From NCBI RefSeq assembly GCF_000299355.1, contig NC_018664.1, positions 2,650,380-2,714,379 of the forward strand: a stretch of 64,000 nt of DNA, in the 5' to 3' direction. This stretch comes from Gottschalkia acidurici 9a (GTDB lineage Bacteria; Bacillota; Clostridia; Tissierellales; Gottschalkiaceae). The notes beneath the pieces are model-generated. The model was given only the letters and a program-made list of their open reading frames with translations, did no database searches and was not told the origin of the DNA. Positions 16,761 through 26,395 of the stretch are shown here, in pieces; positions within the stretch are counted from its first letter, which is position 1, and each line of letters opens with the position of its first letter. The translations under genes and the position numbers were made by a program.

Positions 16761-18494
16761 TTATCTAACTTTTTTAAGTATTTCCATCACCATTTCAATT
16801 CTATCAAATGGTGTAATAAAATAAAATCCATCTACATGATCCTTTAATTTATTAGCTATTTCTGTAGCTAACTCTATACCCACTTGTTCTGACTCTTCTT
16901 TAGTCATATCTTTATGGAATCTGTCTACATATTCTTTGGGTATATCTATTCCTGGAACCTCATTATTTAAGAACTGAGCATTTTTATAGGTAACTATAGG
17001 CATTATTCCACCCATTATCTTTATTCCGCTGTCTTTTTTAAGCTTAGATAGAAAATCTATTACTTCATCATGAAATATAGGCTGAGTGAAGAATATATTT
17101 GCTCCTTGCTCCACCTTTTTTAACATCCTATTTATTTCTAACTCTTTATTCTTAACATTTAAATTTAATGCTCCACTTATATTGATTTTATCTGTTTTAA
17201 AAGTTTCCTTGTTTAACTCAGATATAAGTTCCATTAATCTATATGAATTTAGATTAAATACACTTTTAGTAGATATTTTATCTATATCTAAAATAGGGTC
17301 TCCTGTAACTACCAGTATATTTCTTATATCTTCAATATGAGCCCCAAGAAGTCCTGACTTTAATGCATTTAAATTTTTATCTCTACAACAAAGATGAGGT
17401 ATTACATCTATCCCAATTTCTCGCTTAATCTTTGCTGCAATCATAATAGAGTCTACCCTAGCTATTCCCCTAGGAGAGTCTGCTATAGTTACTATATCCA
17501 CTCCATTTTCTTTGCATATCCTAGCATTATCCACCATTTTTTCTATAGAAGTATCATATGGTGGATCTAACTCTACTGATATTATAAACTTATTGTCTTC
17601 TACTTTATTTAAAAAATTATTTCTTTTTTTTTCAAATACTGCTTTATGCTTTTCTTTAACCTTTATATGTTCCACTTCTTTGAAGCCATTTGATTCTAGT
17701 TTTTCCACTATACTTTTTATATGAGCTGGTGTAGTACCACAGCATCCACCTATTATTTTAGCTCCTAACTTACTAATATCTACTACTATATTTGCAAAAT
17801 AATCTGGATTATTTACATACACCATTCTTTCATTTATAAGCTCTGGGTAACTCGCATTAGGTAATGCTGATATAGTGTCATCAAATATATCCATATCTTT
17901 TATTAGTTTGTATAAATGACTAGGTCCTGAACCACAATTGAATCCATAAGCATCTATAGTTTCTATCTTTTTCACTTCATCTAATATACCGTTTATACTT
18001 ATACCTTTTCTAGTAAATCCATCTAATGTAACTGCAAATTGAGTTAATATAAAAGCATTACTATTTTTTGATTTTATATATTCAGATATCTCTTTTAGAT
18101 AATCTATAGTTCCGAAGGTCTCAAATATAAAAATATCTTCTCCTAGATTCAAAAATGTATCTACTATAAATTTATATTCTTCTAAAATATCTATATCATC
18201 ATCTTTTTTAAATACAGATTCATGTATAGGACCAATACTAGCTCCTACAAACACTTTTCTTCCTTCTGTAGACTCTTTAGCTATATTATATCCACTCTCT
18301 ATTATTTCTTTTAATTTTTCCCTAGTAACTCCTAGTGTAATAGTATTAGCGGAAAAAGTATTAGTTCTAATTAGCTTAGCTCCTGAGTCTATATACTCTT
18401 TGTGAATATTTCTTATTGTTTCTGGATTATTAATATTTGCAAGTTCACAGAACGATACTCTTTCACCAGTAATTTCAGAGTAGTAAGTCCCCAT
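16761..18494 (-). CDS. Homocysteine S-methyltransferase / methylenetetrahydrofolate reductase fusion
   Basis: At least 577 residues. The N-terminal homocysteine methyltransferase barrel has zinc cysteines in FNCGSGP and GGCCGTTP. From about residue 300 a MTHFR domain reduces methylene-THF to methyl-THF, with the flavoenzyme motif VTGDP. The pair can remethylate homocysteine and feed MetH. Oddity: in the same frame the family start LREYLKKNILITDGA continues upstream to 18539, directly after a TAG. A GGGGAG site sits eight bases before that TAG. Deleting one base (18541) turns ATAG into ATG with perfect spacing. The only canonical start left, ATG 18494, drops the conserved DGAMG strand. Confidence 0.85.
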   Translation of the reverse strand: MGTYYSEITGERVSFCELANINNPETIRNIHKEYIDSGAKLIRTNTFSANTITLGVTREKLKEIIESGYNIAKESTEGRKVFVGASIGPIHESVFKKDDDIDILEEYKFIVDTFLNLGEDIFIFETFGTIDYLKEISEYIKSKNSNAFILTQFAVTLDGFTRKGISINGILDEVKKIETIDAYGFNCGSGPSHLYKLIKDMDIFDDTISALPNASYPELINERMVYVNNPDYFANIVVDISKLGAKIIGGCCGTTPAHIKSIVEKLESNGFKEVEHIKVKEKHKAVFEKKRNNFLNKVEDNKFIISVELDPPYDTSIEKMVDNARICKENGVDIVTIADSPRGIARVDSIMIAAKIKREIGIDVIPHLCCRDKNLNALKSGLLGAHIEDIRNILVVTGDPILDIDKISTKSVFNLNSYRLMELISELNKETFKTDKINISGALNLNVKNKELEINRMLKKVEQGANIFFTQPIFHDEVIDFLSKLKKDSGIKIMGGIMPIVTYKNAQFLNNEVPGIDIPKEYVDRFHKDMTKEESEQVGIELATEIANKLKDHVDGFYFITPFDRIEMVMEILKKVR

Positions 18495-18782
18495 AGCCCC
18501 GTCTGTGATTAGAATATTTTTCTTTAAGTACTCTCGAAGCTATTTTTTTCTCCCCTTTTTATTTATTTAAATACTGAATTTATTTTTATTCTCTTTATTG
18601 TATAAAAAACATTATATCACTTCCAGTGTACTATTGTTTGTAAAATAGTAAAGTTTATTTTAAAATTCATACTAAACATATTGTTATACCATTATTTTGA
18701 TTATTAAGTTCTTATCTTCTTTTATAATTCTTGTAACTATGTTACTATTTATTATAATATTGTTTATTAAGGAGAGCTTTCA

Positions 18783-19481
18783 TTGAATATAAATGTAATT
18801 TTTGAAGATAAAAATATAATTGTAGTTGAAAAGCCAACTAAGTTACCTTGCCAAAGTGATAAAACTAATGATGATAATTTATTAGATATATTAAGAGAAA
18901 AGATTAAAGTAGAGAATCCTAAACTTAAAAACGTATACCTTGAGCTTGTACATAGATTAGATAGACCTGTTGGCGGGGCTTTAGTTTTAGTTAAAACTAA
19001 AGAATCTAATTCTAATCTATCTAAACAGATTCAGAATAGACAACTCAAAAAGGAGTATTTAACTATTGTATGTGGAAGGTTTGAAGAAAACAAAGGGGAA
19101 CTTAAAGACTACTTAAAAAAGCTTTCTACTATCAACATGAGTAAGGTTGTAGATCCTAATACACATGGTGCTAAAGAAGCTATTCTAGCCTATCAGGTAT
19201 TAGAAACTATTGAGACTGAGGAATATGGAGTTTTAAGCCTAATAAAAGTTAACTTAAAAACTGGTCGCCATCATCAGATAAGAGTTCAACTTGCTAATGC
19301 TAATTGTCCTATATGGGGAGATAATAAATATAACAAATCTTTTGTTGGAAATAAAGGTTGGACTCAGATAGCCCTTTGGTCTTATAGTCTATCTTTTAGA
19401 CATCCTATAAAAAATAATTATCTAACATTTAACTCTACTCCAACTAAAGAGTATCCTTGGGATTTATTCGATTTAAGATAA
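18783..19481 (+). CDS. RluA-family RNA pseudouridine synthase
   Basis: A 232-residue pseudouridine synthase without an S4 domain. The catalytic aspartate is in VHRLDRPVGGALV (about residue 60), the RluA motif HRLD, and GRHHQIRVQLA is the conserved downstream motif. It converts uridine to pseudouridine in rRNA or tRNA; which RNA cannot be told. Translation starts at TTG behind AAGGAG, and no ATG is available nearby. It is monocistronic, divergent from the HMT-MTHFR gene and convergent with the iron-transport operon. Confidence 0.88.
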   Translation: MNINVIFEDKNIIVVEKPTKLPCQSDKTNDDNLLDILREKIKVENPKLKNVYLELVHRLDRPVGGALVLVKTKESNSNLSKQIQNRQLKKEYLTIVCGRFEENKGELKDYLKKLSTINMSKVVDPNTHGAKEAILAYQVLETIETEEYGVLSLIKVNLKTGRHHQIRVQLANANCPIWGDNKYNKSFVGNKGWTQIALWSYSLSFRHPIKNNYLTFNSTPTKEYPWDLFDLR

Positions 19482-19497
19482 TATAATTGATATAAAA

Positions 19498-19530
19498 AGA
19501 ACTCAGAAATTTAATAAACTTCTGAGTTCT
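19498..19530 (-). terminator. Terminator of the iron-chelate ABC operon
   Basis: AGAACTCAGAA (19498-19508) pairs with TTCTGAGTTCT (19520-19530). The T run follows only on the minus strand, so it mainly serves the minus operon, though it may also slow rluA transcription. Confidence 0.75.
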
Positions 19531-19571
19531 GTGCAATAATACTTAATTTTTATAAGAGCTTTTTCTACTTA

Positions 19572-20360
19572 TTAGTGCCTTTTGTTTAATGTAAATGAAG
19601 GAACTATAATTTTTTCGCTGTTAACTCCTCTAATCGTTGTAAATTCTACATCATAAAGTTTAGATAAATGTTCCTCAGTAAAAATATCATCTATTTGTCC
19701 TGATATCATAAGTTCTCCATCTTTAATCATAACCCCTTCATCACAATATTTATAGCATAGAAGTGGGTCATGAATAGATAGTATTATTCCCTTATTGTAT
19801 TTTCTTGAAATATCCCATATTAAGTTCATAACCTCATTCTGATTTTTTATATCTAAATTAGAAGTAGGCTCATCCATGACTATAAATTCTGTATCTTGAG
19901 CTATAGCTCTAGCTATCATTACTAACTGCTTCTCTCCTCCACTTAATTTTGAAAAATCCTTTTCTATTAATTTATCTATACCAACAATCCTTATAGCCTC
20001 ATATGATAGTTCATAGTCTTCTTTCGTTGGCTTTGTGAGAGCATTTAAATATGGATTCCTTCCCATTAAAACCATAGTTAATACATCAAAGGTTAAGTTT
20101 GAATTTATGGTTTGAGGTACATAAGATATTATCTTTGATAAATCCTTTTCTTTTATATCAGAAACTACCCTATTTCCAATACTAATTTTTCCACTCGATG
20201 GTTTAAGTATTCCAAGTAAATTTTTTAGGAGAGTTGTTTTGCCAGTTCCATTCTTACCCAACAGGCTATATACTTTACTTTTTTCAAATTCTATATTTAT
20301 GTTCTTTAAAATATGGTTCTCGTTAAATGCGAAGTAGAGATTTTCTATTTTTATTTTCAT
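19572..20360 (-). CDS. Iron-chelate/cobalamin-type ABC transporter ATP-binding protein
   Basis: A 262-residue FecE/FhuC-like ATPase. Walker A is GKNGTGKTT (35-43), the signature motif SGGEKQ, Walker B FIVMDEPTSNLD and the H-loop ISIHD are all visible. It drives import of a chelated metal (siderophore, heme or corrinoid) through the FecCD permease encoded just upstream, 11 bases away. Last gene of the four-gene operon NTPase - binding protein - permease - ATPase, which ends in a terminator at 19498-19530. Ligand is unknown; iron is likely given the Fur-regulated genes nearby, but no Fur box is seen here. Confidence 0.9.
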   Translation of the reverse strand: MKIKIENLYFAFNENHILKNINIEFEKSKVYSLLGKNGTGKTTLLKNLLGILKPSSGKISIGNRVVSDIKEKDLSKIISYVPQTINSNLTFDVLTMVLMGRNPYLNALTKPTKEDYELSYEAIRIVGIDKLIEKDFSKLSGGEKQLVMIARAIAQDTEFIVMDEPTSNLDIKNQNEVMNLIWDISRKYNKGIILSIHDPLLCYKYCDEGVMIKDGELMISGQIDDIFTEEHLSKLYDVEFTTIRGVNSEKIIVPSFTLNKRH

Positions 20361-20371
20361 AATTACACCTA

Positions 20372-21205
20372 CTAAACTGTCCTTTTAACAATAATTAAAT
20401 ATCCTAGTATAGGAGCTCCTATTATAGCTGTAAGTATTCCTATTGGTATTTCAGAAGTAGTTAAAGTTCTAGCTATATCATCTAATATTAATAAAAATGC
20501 TCCTCCAAGTATTGCAGTAAAAAAGTATATATATTTATTATTGTTTCCTATTAAGATTCTAGACAAATGTGGAACTATCAAAGCTATCCATCCAATAGTT
20601 CCTGATATTGAAACACAAAATGAAATTACAAATGAAACCAATAGTAGTATTATATTTCTAATTTTTGATACGTTCATTCCTAAAGATCTTGCCTCTACAT
20701 CTTCTAAAGATAATATTTTTATTTTAAAATTCAGCTTATTTATTAAGATTATGCTTGGTATTATTATATAAATACAATATCTGACTAATTCCCAATTAGC
20801 ATTATGTAATCCACCCATAGTCCAAAAGACTATGGACGGAAGCTGTTGATAAGGATCTGCAATATACTTCATGATTGAAAGAAGGGAAGTAAAAAATGCA
20901 GATGTTATTATTCCTGATAGTACTAGATACAAAATACTTTCATCTCTAGACGTTTTTTTTATTCCATATGTTATGAATATTGCTAGTATACCAAATACAA
21001 AAGCTAGTATTTGTACATCTCCTCTAAAGTTTATAGGCAAAGTAATAGCAAGTGATGCCCCAAAACTAGCTCCAGATGTTACTCCTAATATATCTGGAGA
21101 AGCTATTGGGTTTTTAAATACATTTTGAAATACTAGCCCTGAAACAGATAGTCCAGCTCCAATTAAAGCCGCCATTAAAATTCTAGGTAATCTAACTTTA
21201 AACAA
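20372..21205 (-). CDS. FecCD-type ABC permease (5' part shifted out of frame)
   Basis: The in-frame part has 277 residues with about eight hydrophobic segments and the FecCD hallmarks RLPRILMAALIGAGLSVSG and NPIASPDILGV. It homodimerises in iron-chelate or B12-type importers. Family members have about 330 residues. The missing N-terminus is encoded upstream: the same frame continues to 21342, and beyond a run of seven A (21335-21341, plus strand) the sequence goes on in another frame (start TTG 21366, LDYLLKVIVF). One extra base in the run would give 331 residues. The only in-frame canonical start is TTG 21205, without a ribosome site. Confidence 0.82.
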   Translation of the reverse strand: MFKVRLPRILMAALIGAGLSVSGLVFQNVFKNPIASPDILGVTSGASFGASLAITLPINFRGDVQILAFVFGILAIFITYGIKKTSRDESILYLVLSGIITSAFFTSLLSIMKYIADPYQQLPSIVFWTMGGLHNANWELVRYCIYIIIPSIILINKLNFKIKILSLEDVEARSLGMNVSKIRNIILLLVSFVISFCVSISGTIGWIALIVPHLSRILIGNNNKYIYFFTAILGGAFLLILDDIARTLTTSEIPIGILTAIIGAPILGYLIIVKRTV

Positions 21206-21366
21206 TATTGAAGAGACAGATTCTAACTCTAAATTATTAAAGATATAGTCTTTAATATTTACTACACTATTGATATATTGATGACTTGTTATTGAGTATC
21301 TTCCTATAAATATCGATATAATAAAAACTATTATAAAAAAACAATTACCTTTAAAAGATAATCCAA
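21206..21366 (-). other. Out-of-frame 5' segment of the FecCD permease gene
   Basis: Encodes the expected first transmembrane helix (FIIVFIISIFIG) and following loop in frame with the permease. A TTG start and an AAGGA ribosome site are separated from them by the A7 run at 21335-21341. A one-base deletion, real or from assembly, or programmed slippage would explain it. Confidence 0.65.
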
Positions 21367-21391
21367 TTTATGATTATCCTTTTTCCTCACT

Positions 21392-22429
21392 TTATAATTT
21401 TCCTCCTAAATCTTCAAATGATTTTCCATAAAACTTACTATAAAATTCATTTGCTTCTGTTTCTATATTTAAATCCTTAAATTCTTTAGGATATAATGTT
21501 TTGCCTAACCAAAGTATACTTAATATACTAGATGGTTGTGGCATATCCCATGCTGATATATTAGATGGTATTTGATAAATTTGTTCATTTTTTATAGCAT
21601 TTAAAGAAACAATTTGTTCATTTGCTTTTATTTCCTCAGGAGTGCCACCCTCAGAATACATTACAGATGCTATTACATCTGGATTCCAATTTAATAGCTG
21701 TTCTACTGTAACGTCATTTGAACCACCTTTAAGGTGGGATGCAACGTTTATTCCACCCGCTGCTTCAATAATTTCATGTTGATACATATCTGAAGACACT
21801 GTTGATAAAATACCTCTAGAACTAGCCATATAAACCTTTTTCTTTTCTACCGAACTTACTTTTTCTTCAACAAATTTTATTTTATCTTCATAGTATTTTA
21901 TTAGTTCTTCAGCCCTATCATTCACACCTAGAGCTTTTCCCACAGTTAATATATCATTTTTTAAAAGCTCTATACTTTCAGGATTTATACTTATCACTTT
22001 AATGTTTTGATCCTTTAGCTTTTTTACGGTTTCATCATCATCTTTAGTAGGATACATTATTACTAAATCAGGATCTAAAGATAATACTGCCTCTATATTT
22101 ACTCCATTTTTTTTACTACCAACTTCAACTATTTCAGCTGCAGAATCACCTACTAATTTTTTCATAATCTCATCGCTTGAAGCCTTATCTTGTGCTCCTA
22201 CAAGTTTATCTACTGCACCTAATGCTAACACTAAATCTGTCGCTGGTTTATAGGTAGTTACTACTTTATTAATCGAGCTATCTACATTAGTACTAGTTTC
22301 GGTATCTTTAGTTTCCATATCACCTTCATTTATATCTTTCTTACATCCTGTAAATATTAATGGAATGATTAACATTAACATTATTATTAACTTATATATT
22401 CCACTACTTCTTAGTCTATTATTTCTCAT
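21392..22429 (-). CDS. Iron-chelate-type ABC substrate-binding lipoprotein
   Basis: A 345-residue periplasmic-binding-like (FepB/BtuF fold) lipoprotein. The signal peptide has a hydrophobic core (LIIMLMLIIPLIF) and a lipobox-like FTGC, making C29 the lipidated residue. The two lobes carry the class III features TTYKPATDLVLALGAVDKLV near residue 70 and DPDLVIMYPTKDD near 135. It delivers the ligand to the FecCD permease encoded next. The start lies two bases after the NTPase stop, with GGAGGT inside the end of that gene, so translation is coupled. Ligand unknown. Confidence 0.9.
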   Translation of the reverse strand: MRNNRLRSSGIYKLIIMLMLIIPLIFTGCKKDINEGDMETKDTETSTNVDSSINKVVTTYKPATDLVLALGAVDKLVGAQDKASSDEIMKKLVGDSAAEIVEVGSKKNGVNIEAVLSLDPDLVIMYPTKDDDETVKKLKDQNIKVISINPESIELLKNDILTVGKALGVNDRAEELIKYYEDKIKFVEEKVSSVEKKKVYMASSRGILSTVSSDMYQHEIIEAAGGINVASHLKGGSNDVTVEQLLNWNPDVIASVMYSEGGTPEEIKANEQIVSLNAIKNEQIYQIPSNISAWDMPQPSSILSILWLGKTLYPKEFKDLNIETEANEFYSKFYGKSFEDLGGKL

Positions 22430-22431
22430 TT

Positions 22432-22965
22432 TTATAACCTCCAGTATTCAACTATTTTATCAACCATGGTATTTCTATTTCTCTCTGTTACTTCAATAAT
22501 AAATACATCTTCTCTATCTCTTATAGATTGTATAAATTCTGTATTTCTTTTCTTTAGAACTCCGAGAACTTTATTATTACTATCTAAAATCTTATGTATA
22601 CTTTTCTTAAACTTACCTGCTTTACTTTCAAAAAATCCTATTTCATCTAGTAAAACTAAATCAGATTCTGAATCAATTGACTTTGATAGTATGTCCACTC
22701 CTTTTTTTTCAAAAACCTCAGTTATACCAAAACATCTCTCACAGTCTGTGGATTTTACTCCTACTATATTTTCTATATTTGGTATAACACCTTTTTCTAA
22801 CTGATCTTCCATGTAATATCCTTTCACCTTCTCATCCTCATAAAATGGAAGTGTTTTAAATCCTGATATATAATTACGTTCAAAATACTTATTTATAACT
22901 TTATTTATTATTGTAGATTTTCCCACTTTAATATCACCAGTTAGAAGTATATTATTACAATTCAA
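22432..22965 (-). CDS. THEP1-type nucleoside-triphosphatase
   Basis: A 177-residue P-loop NTPase of the THEP1/NTPase_1 family. Walker A is GDIKVGKST (10-18), Walker B LVLLDEIGFFE near residue 108, and a conserved cysteine pair lies in STDCERCFG. Relatives hydrolyse nucleoside triphosphates, with role in vivo unclear. Position as first gene of an iron-chelate transporter operon is unusual and suggests a link to cofactor handling. The TTG start follows AAAGGAGGT. The promoter is well placed upstream (23009-23036). Confidence 0.82.
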   Translation of the reverse strand: MNCNNILLTGDIKVGKSTIINKVINKYFERNYISGFKTLPFYEDEKVKGYYMEDQLEKGVIPNIENIVGVKSTDCERCFGITEVFEKKGVDILSKSIDSESDLVLLDEIGFFESKAGKFKKSIHKILDSNNKVLGVLKKRNTEFIQSIRDREDVFIIEVTERNRNTMVDKIVEYWRL

Positions 22966-23008
22966 TTCTTTACCTCCTTTACTTGTATTTATATATAACC
23001 TTAATATA

Positions 23009-23036
23009 AGTATACATCTCTTTTAGTTTTTATCAA
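23009..23036 (-). promoter_or_regulatory. Promoter of the NTPase-ABC operon
   Basis: Minus strand TTGATA (23031-23036), 16-base spacer, TATACT (23009-23014). No clear Fur box overlaps it. Confidence 0.5.
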
Positions 23037-23097
23037 TACTTTAACTTTTTCACTTTATATACAAATATATGTTTTTAATTTTCAGATTCTCATTATA

Positions 23098-23139
23098 AAA
23101 AAATAGACTATAAGGTTATGATTTTAACCTTATAGTCTA
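23098..23139 (-). terminator. Terminator of the TtcA-like gene
   Basis: A perfect 14-bp stem (23104-23117 with 23126-23139), followed on the minus strand by a run of seven T. Confidence 0.88.
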
Positions 23140-23162
23140 CTTCAAGCATCAATCTTTTCAAT

Positions 23163-24056
23163 TTAATCTTCTTCATCATAGATATCTAAAAACGAATACT
23201 TCTCTCCGTCTTTTTCCCATCCTAATATAGAATTCATATTTACATTTTCGGCTGCCTTAAATATAGATATATCCACGTTATTAAAGTTCTCTTTCAAGTT
23301 TTCTATTAATGCCTTTATCTCGTGACGTTTTCCACCTATCTTTTTAGCTGCTACCATACAAGCACAGTTAAGTGGCCATATACCACTAGTTTGTGTAAAT
23401 CTGATTATATCTTTTTCATGTATATAATACATAGGTCTTATAAGTTCCATATTTTCAAAGTTATCAGCTTTTAATTTTGGAAGCATAGTTTTAAAGTTTC
23501 CTGAATATAATACATTCAACATAGTAGTTTCTATAACATCATTAAAGTGATGTCCTAGAGCTAGCTTATTGCACCCTAGTTCACTAGCTTTAGCATAAAG
23601 TGAACCCCTACGCATTCTTGCACACATATAACATGGATAATCTTTAGCTATTCTATCTACTACCTCAAATATGCCTGATTCAAATGTATGGATTGGTATA
23701 TTCAAATGTTCGCAGTTATCTATCAATAGTTTCTTGATATCTTCATGGTATCCAGGATCCATAGCTAAAAATTCTAGTTCAAATTTTATTACACCCTGAC
23801 GTTTTAATTCTTGAAACAACTTTGCCATGAGTAAACTATCTTTACCGCCAGAAATTCCAACAGCTACTTTGTCCCCATCTTCTACTAGTTTATAGTTATT
23901 TATAGCCTTTACAAACTTTGACCATAATGGTTTTCTGTAAGTTTTTATTATTCTACGTTCTATCTGTTCTAATTGCATTCTTTCATTAAGTGGAATTAGT
24001 ATTTCACAACCACTACCTGCTATACTATTTTCTTCATTTTTATTTTCTTCAGTCAT
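23163..24056 (-). CDS. ttcA: TtcA-family tRNA 2-thiolation protein
   Basis: A 297-residue PP-loop ATPase. The ATP pyrophosphatase motif SGGKDSLL lies near residue 68, a CxxC pair in CYMCARMRRG near 150, and further cysteines in LNCACM near 250. TtcA enzymes bind a 4Fe-4S cluster through such cysteines and thiolate cytidine-32 of tRNA. In clostridia the family is broader, so another thiolation target is possible. The ATG at 24056 has GAGGGTGA ahead of it; an upstream TTG would only add residues encoded by that site. It stands alone between two terminators. Confidence 0.82.
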   Translation of the reverse strand: MTEENKNEENSIAGSGCEILIPLNERMQLEQIERRIIKTYRKPLWSKFVKAINNYKLVEDGDKVAVGISGGKDSLLMAKLFQELKRQGVIKFELEFLAMDPGYHEDIKKLLIDNCEHLNIPIHTFESGIFEVVDRIAKDYPCYMCARMRRGSLYAKASELGCNKLALGHHFNDVIETTMLNVLYSGNFKTMLPKLKADNFENMELIRPMYYIHEKDIIRFTQTSGIWPLNCACMVAAKKIGGKRHEIKALIENLKENFNNVDISIFKAAENVNMNSILGWEKDGEKYSFLDIYDEED

Positions 24057-24161
24057 TTTATCACCCTCTTTTTCCAAAATAATTATAACAGTTTTATGAT
24101 TTTTTGTCTTTGATTTAGTTTATTTTATGTTTAGTATTTTGATTTTACACTTTTAATGGAT

Positions 24162-24195
24162 AAAAAAATGACTGACAAGATTTAACTTGCCAGCC
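24162..24195 (-). terminator. Terminator of the biotin operon
   Basis: CTGACAAG (24172-24179) pairs with CTTGCCAG (24186-24193). Seven T follow on the minus strand. It lies about 70 bases after the bioA stop. Confidence 0.75.
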
Positions 24196-24262
24196 AAAAC
24201 GATGATAAGAAAAAAGTTATAATGTCATACTCTTATCTTATTAAAATTTTATATTTATTTTG

Positions 24263-25639
24263 TTATGACTTGGTTGTATTTTTGTTAATATTAAAGTATT
24301 CTTCTATAGAGTCTATAGCAACTTTAATCATCATGTCTATTTCATCTTCGTTTATTATATATGGTGGCATAAAGTATATAACATTTCCTAATGGCCTTAT
24401 TATTACACCTTTTCTTAAAGCTATTTTATATATCTCATATCCTGCTCTCTTTTTTAAATCAAGTGAAGACTTTGTTTTTTTATCTTCTACAAGTTCTATA
24501 GCACCTACCATACCTAACTGTCTATATTCTCCAATGTACGGTATATCTTTTATTATTTCTTTTACTTTCTTATTTATTAGTTGCGACTTTTCTTTATTTT
24601 TTTCTAATATGTTTTCTTCTTCAAATATATTTAGTGTTTCTAAAGCTACTGAACATCCTAGTGGGTTTCCCGTGTAACTATGACTATGTAAAAATGCTTT
24701 AAAGGTATTATAGTCATCATAAAATGCATTGTATATTTTGTCATTGGTAATAGTTAGTGCCATTGGCATATATCCTGCAGTTAGTCCCTTCGATAAACAC
24801 ATTATATCTGGCGTTATATTCGCATGTTCACAAGCAAACATTTTTCCAGTCCTTCCAAAGCCTACTGCTATCTCATCTGCTATTAAGTTTATATCATATT
24901 TATCACATATTAATCTTAACTTTTTCAAATATTCTTTAGAGTATATCTTCATTCCTGCAGCGCACTGTATCATTGGTTCTATTATAATACCTGTTATATC
25001 CTCATGATTTTCTAATATAGCCTCTTCCATATATTTAAAGCATTCTGCATTACAGGTTTCTCTTTTCTTCTCAAATTCACATATATAACAATCTGGCCCT
25101 TTTACTCTTATAGTGTCTAGTAGTAAAGGCTTGTATATTTTATTATAGAGATCTACTCCTCCAACTGATAATGCCCCTAATGTTTCCCCATGATAAGCAT
25201 CTGTAAGTGCTACAAACTTCGTTTTTTTATTTTTACCTATTTGCTGATGATACTGAAAGCTTATCTTTAAAGCAATTTCTACTGCTGATGATCCATTATC
25301 ACTAAAAAATACTTTCGATAATCCGCTTGGAACTAGCTTTATTATTCTCTCAGATAGTTCTATTGCTGGTTCGTGTGAAAAATTAGCAAATATAACGTGT
25401 TCAAGTTTCTTAACTTGATTATATAGAGCTTCATTTATTCTTTGATTAGAATGTCCAAATAGATTAACCCACCATGATGAAACTGCATCTAAATATTTAT
25501 TCCCTTCTAAATCTTCTAAAAAAACACCTTGTCCACTTTTTATAATTATTGGTGGAAATGTTTCATAATCTTTCATTTGTGAACATGGGTGCCATATATG
25601 ATTTAAATCTTTTTGTTGAAGTGATTGAGTATAATCCAT
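24263..25639 (-). CDS. bioA: Adenosylmethionine-8-amino-7-oxononanoate aminotransferase BioA
   Basis: A 458-residue class III PLP aminotransferase. It converts 8-amino-7-oxononanoate to 7,8-diaminopelargonate, normally with AdoMet as amino donor. The BioA signatures [11 protein letters not shown] near the N-terminus and [12 protein letters not shown] near residue 50 are present, with the PLP lysine in [12 protein letters not shown]. Last gene of the biotin operon, 35 bases after bioD. AAGGAATG precedes the ATG. Together with BioF and BioD it makes dethiobiotin; no bioB is seen in the window, so the last step must be encoded elsewhere. Confidence 0.95.
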   Translation of the reverse strand: MDYTQSLQQKDLNHIWHPCSQMKDYETFPPIIIKSGQGVFLEDLEGNKYLDAVSSWWVNLFGHSNQRINEALYNQVKKLEHVIFANFSHEPAIELSERIIKLVPSGLSKVFFSDNGSSAVEIALKISFQYHQQIGKNKKTKFVALTDAYHGETLGALSVGGVDLYNKIYKPLLLDTIRVKGPDCYICEFEKKRETCNAECFKYMEEAILENHEDITGIIIEPMIQCAAGMKIYSKEYLKKLRLICDKYDINLIADEIAVGFGRTGKMFACEHANITPDIMCLSKGLTAGYMPMALTITNDKIYNAFYDDYNTFKAFLHSHSYTGNPLGCSVALETLNIFEEENILEKNKEKSQLINKKVKEIIKDIPYIGEYRQLGMVGAIELVEDKKTKSSLDLKKRAGYEIYKIALRKGVIIRPLGNVIYFMPPYIINEDEIDMMIKVAIDSIEEYFNINKNTTKS

Positions 25640-25674
25640 ATAATCATTCCTTTTTAATTAACTGTTTATAAATA

Positions 25675-26391
25675 TTAAAATATACTTAAAACTTTATCTA
25701 TACTTAAACTTTTCTCATAAATTTCTCTTATTTTAACCTTAAGATTTTCATCATTAAACTTCATATTCTTTTTATCTAATTTATTTATAACTCCTTTTAC
25801 TTCTACCCTTGAAATATCTTCTATAGTTTTAATATTATCATCTTCATAAAATTGTCCAGTATATTTATTTATAATTATTCCATTAACTATTATCCCTTGT
25901 CTTTTTAAAAAATCTATAGTTAAACAAGTATGATTTATAGTTCCCACTCCTGCATTAGCCACAACCATAACACTAGTATTCATATCTTTTATTAAATCAT
26001 ATATGTAGTAGCTTGGTGTAAGTGGAACTATAGTTCCTCCTGCACCTTCTATAACTATATAATCATATTGATTTTCAAGTTTTTTATACTGTTTTATTAT
26101 TCTACTTTTATCTACTAAAACGTTCTCCATTTTAGCCGCCAAGTGTGGTGATAGAGGTTTTTTAAACGAATAAGCATTCATATCTTTTTTATCTTGTTTT
26201 ATAGTTGAAATTTCTTTTATAAAATCTACATCGGATATGCTGCTATCTTCACCATTATATACTCCACTTTGGACTGGTTTTAAATACCCCACATTTATGC
26301 CGTGCTTATTCAATATATGCATTATTCCGCCTGATACAAATGTTTTTCCTATATTTGTGCCAGTTCCTACTATAAATATACTCTTAGCCAA
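25675..26391 (-). CDS. bioD: Dethiobiotin synthetase BioD
   Basis: A 238-residue P-loop carboxylase. The start FIVGTGTNIGKTFVSGG holds the BioD phosphate loop (8-17), YLKPVQSG the diaminopelargonate-contacting segment near residue 37, and VIEGAGGTIVPL the conserved strand-loop near 115. It forms the ureido ring from 7,8-diaminopelargonate, CO2 and ATP. The TTG start lies four bases after the bioF stop, with GAGGGGTGA spanning that stop, so it is translationally coupled to bioF. Confidence 0.93.
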   Translation of the reverse strand: MAKSIFIVGTGTNIGKTFVSGGIMHILNKHGINVGYLKPVQSGVYNGEDSSISDVDFIKEISTIKQDKKDMNAYSFKKPLSPHLAAKMENVLVDKSRIIKQYKKLENQYDYIVIEGAGGTIVPLTPSYYIYDLIKDMNTSVMVVANAGVGTINHTCLTIDFLKRQGIIVNGIIINKYTGQFYEDDNIKTIEDISRVEVKGVINKLDKKNMKFNDENLKVKIREIYEKSLSIDKVLSIF

Positions 26392-26395
26392 ACTT

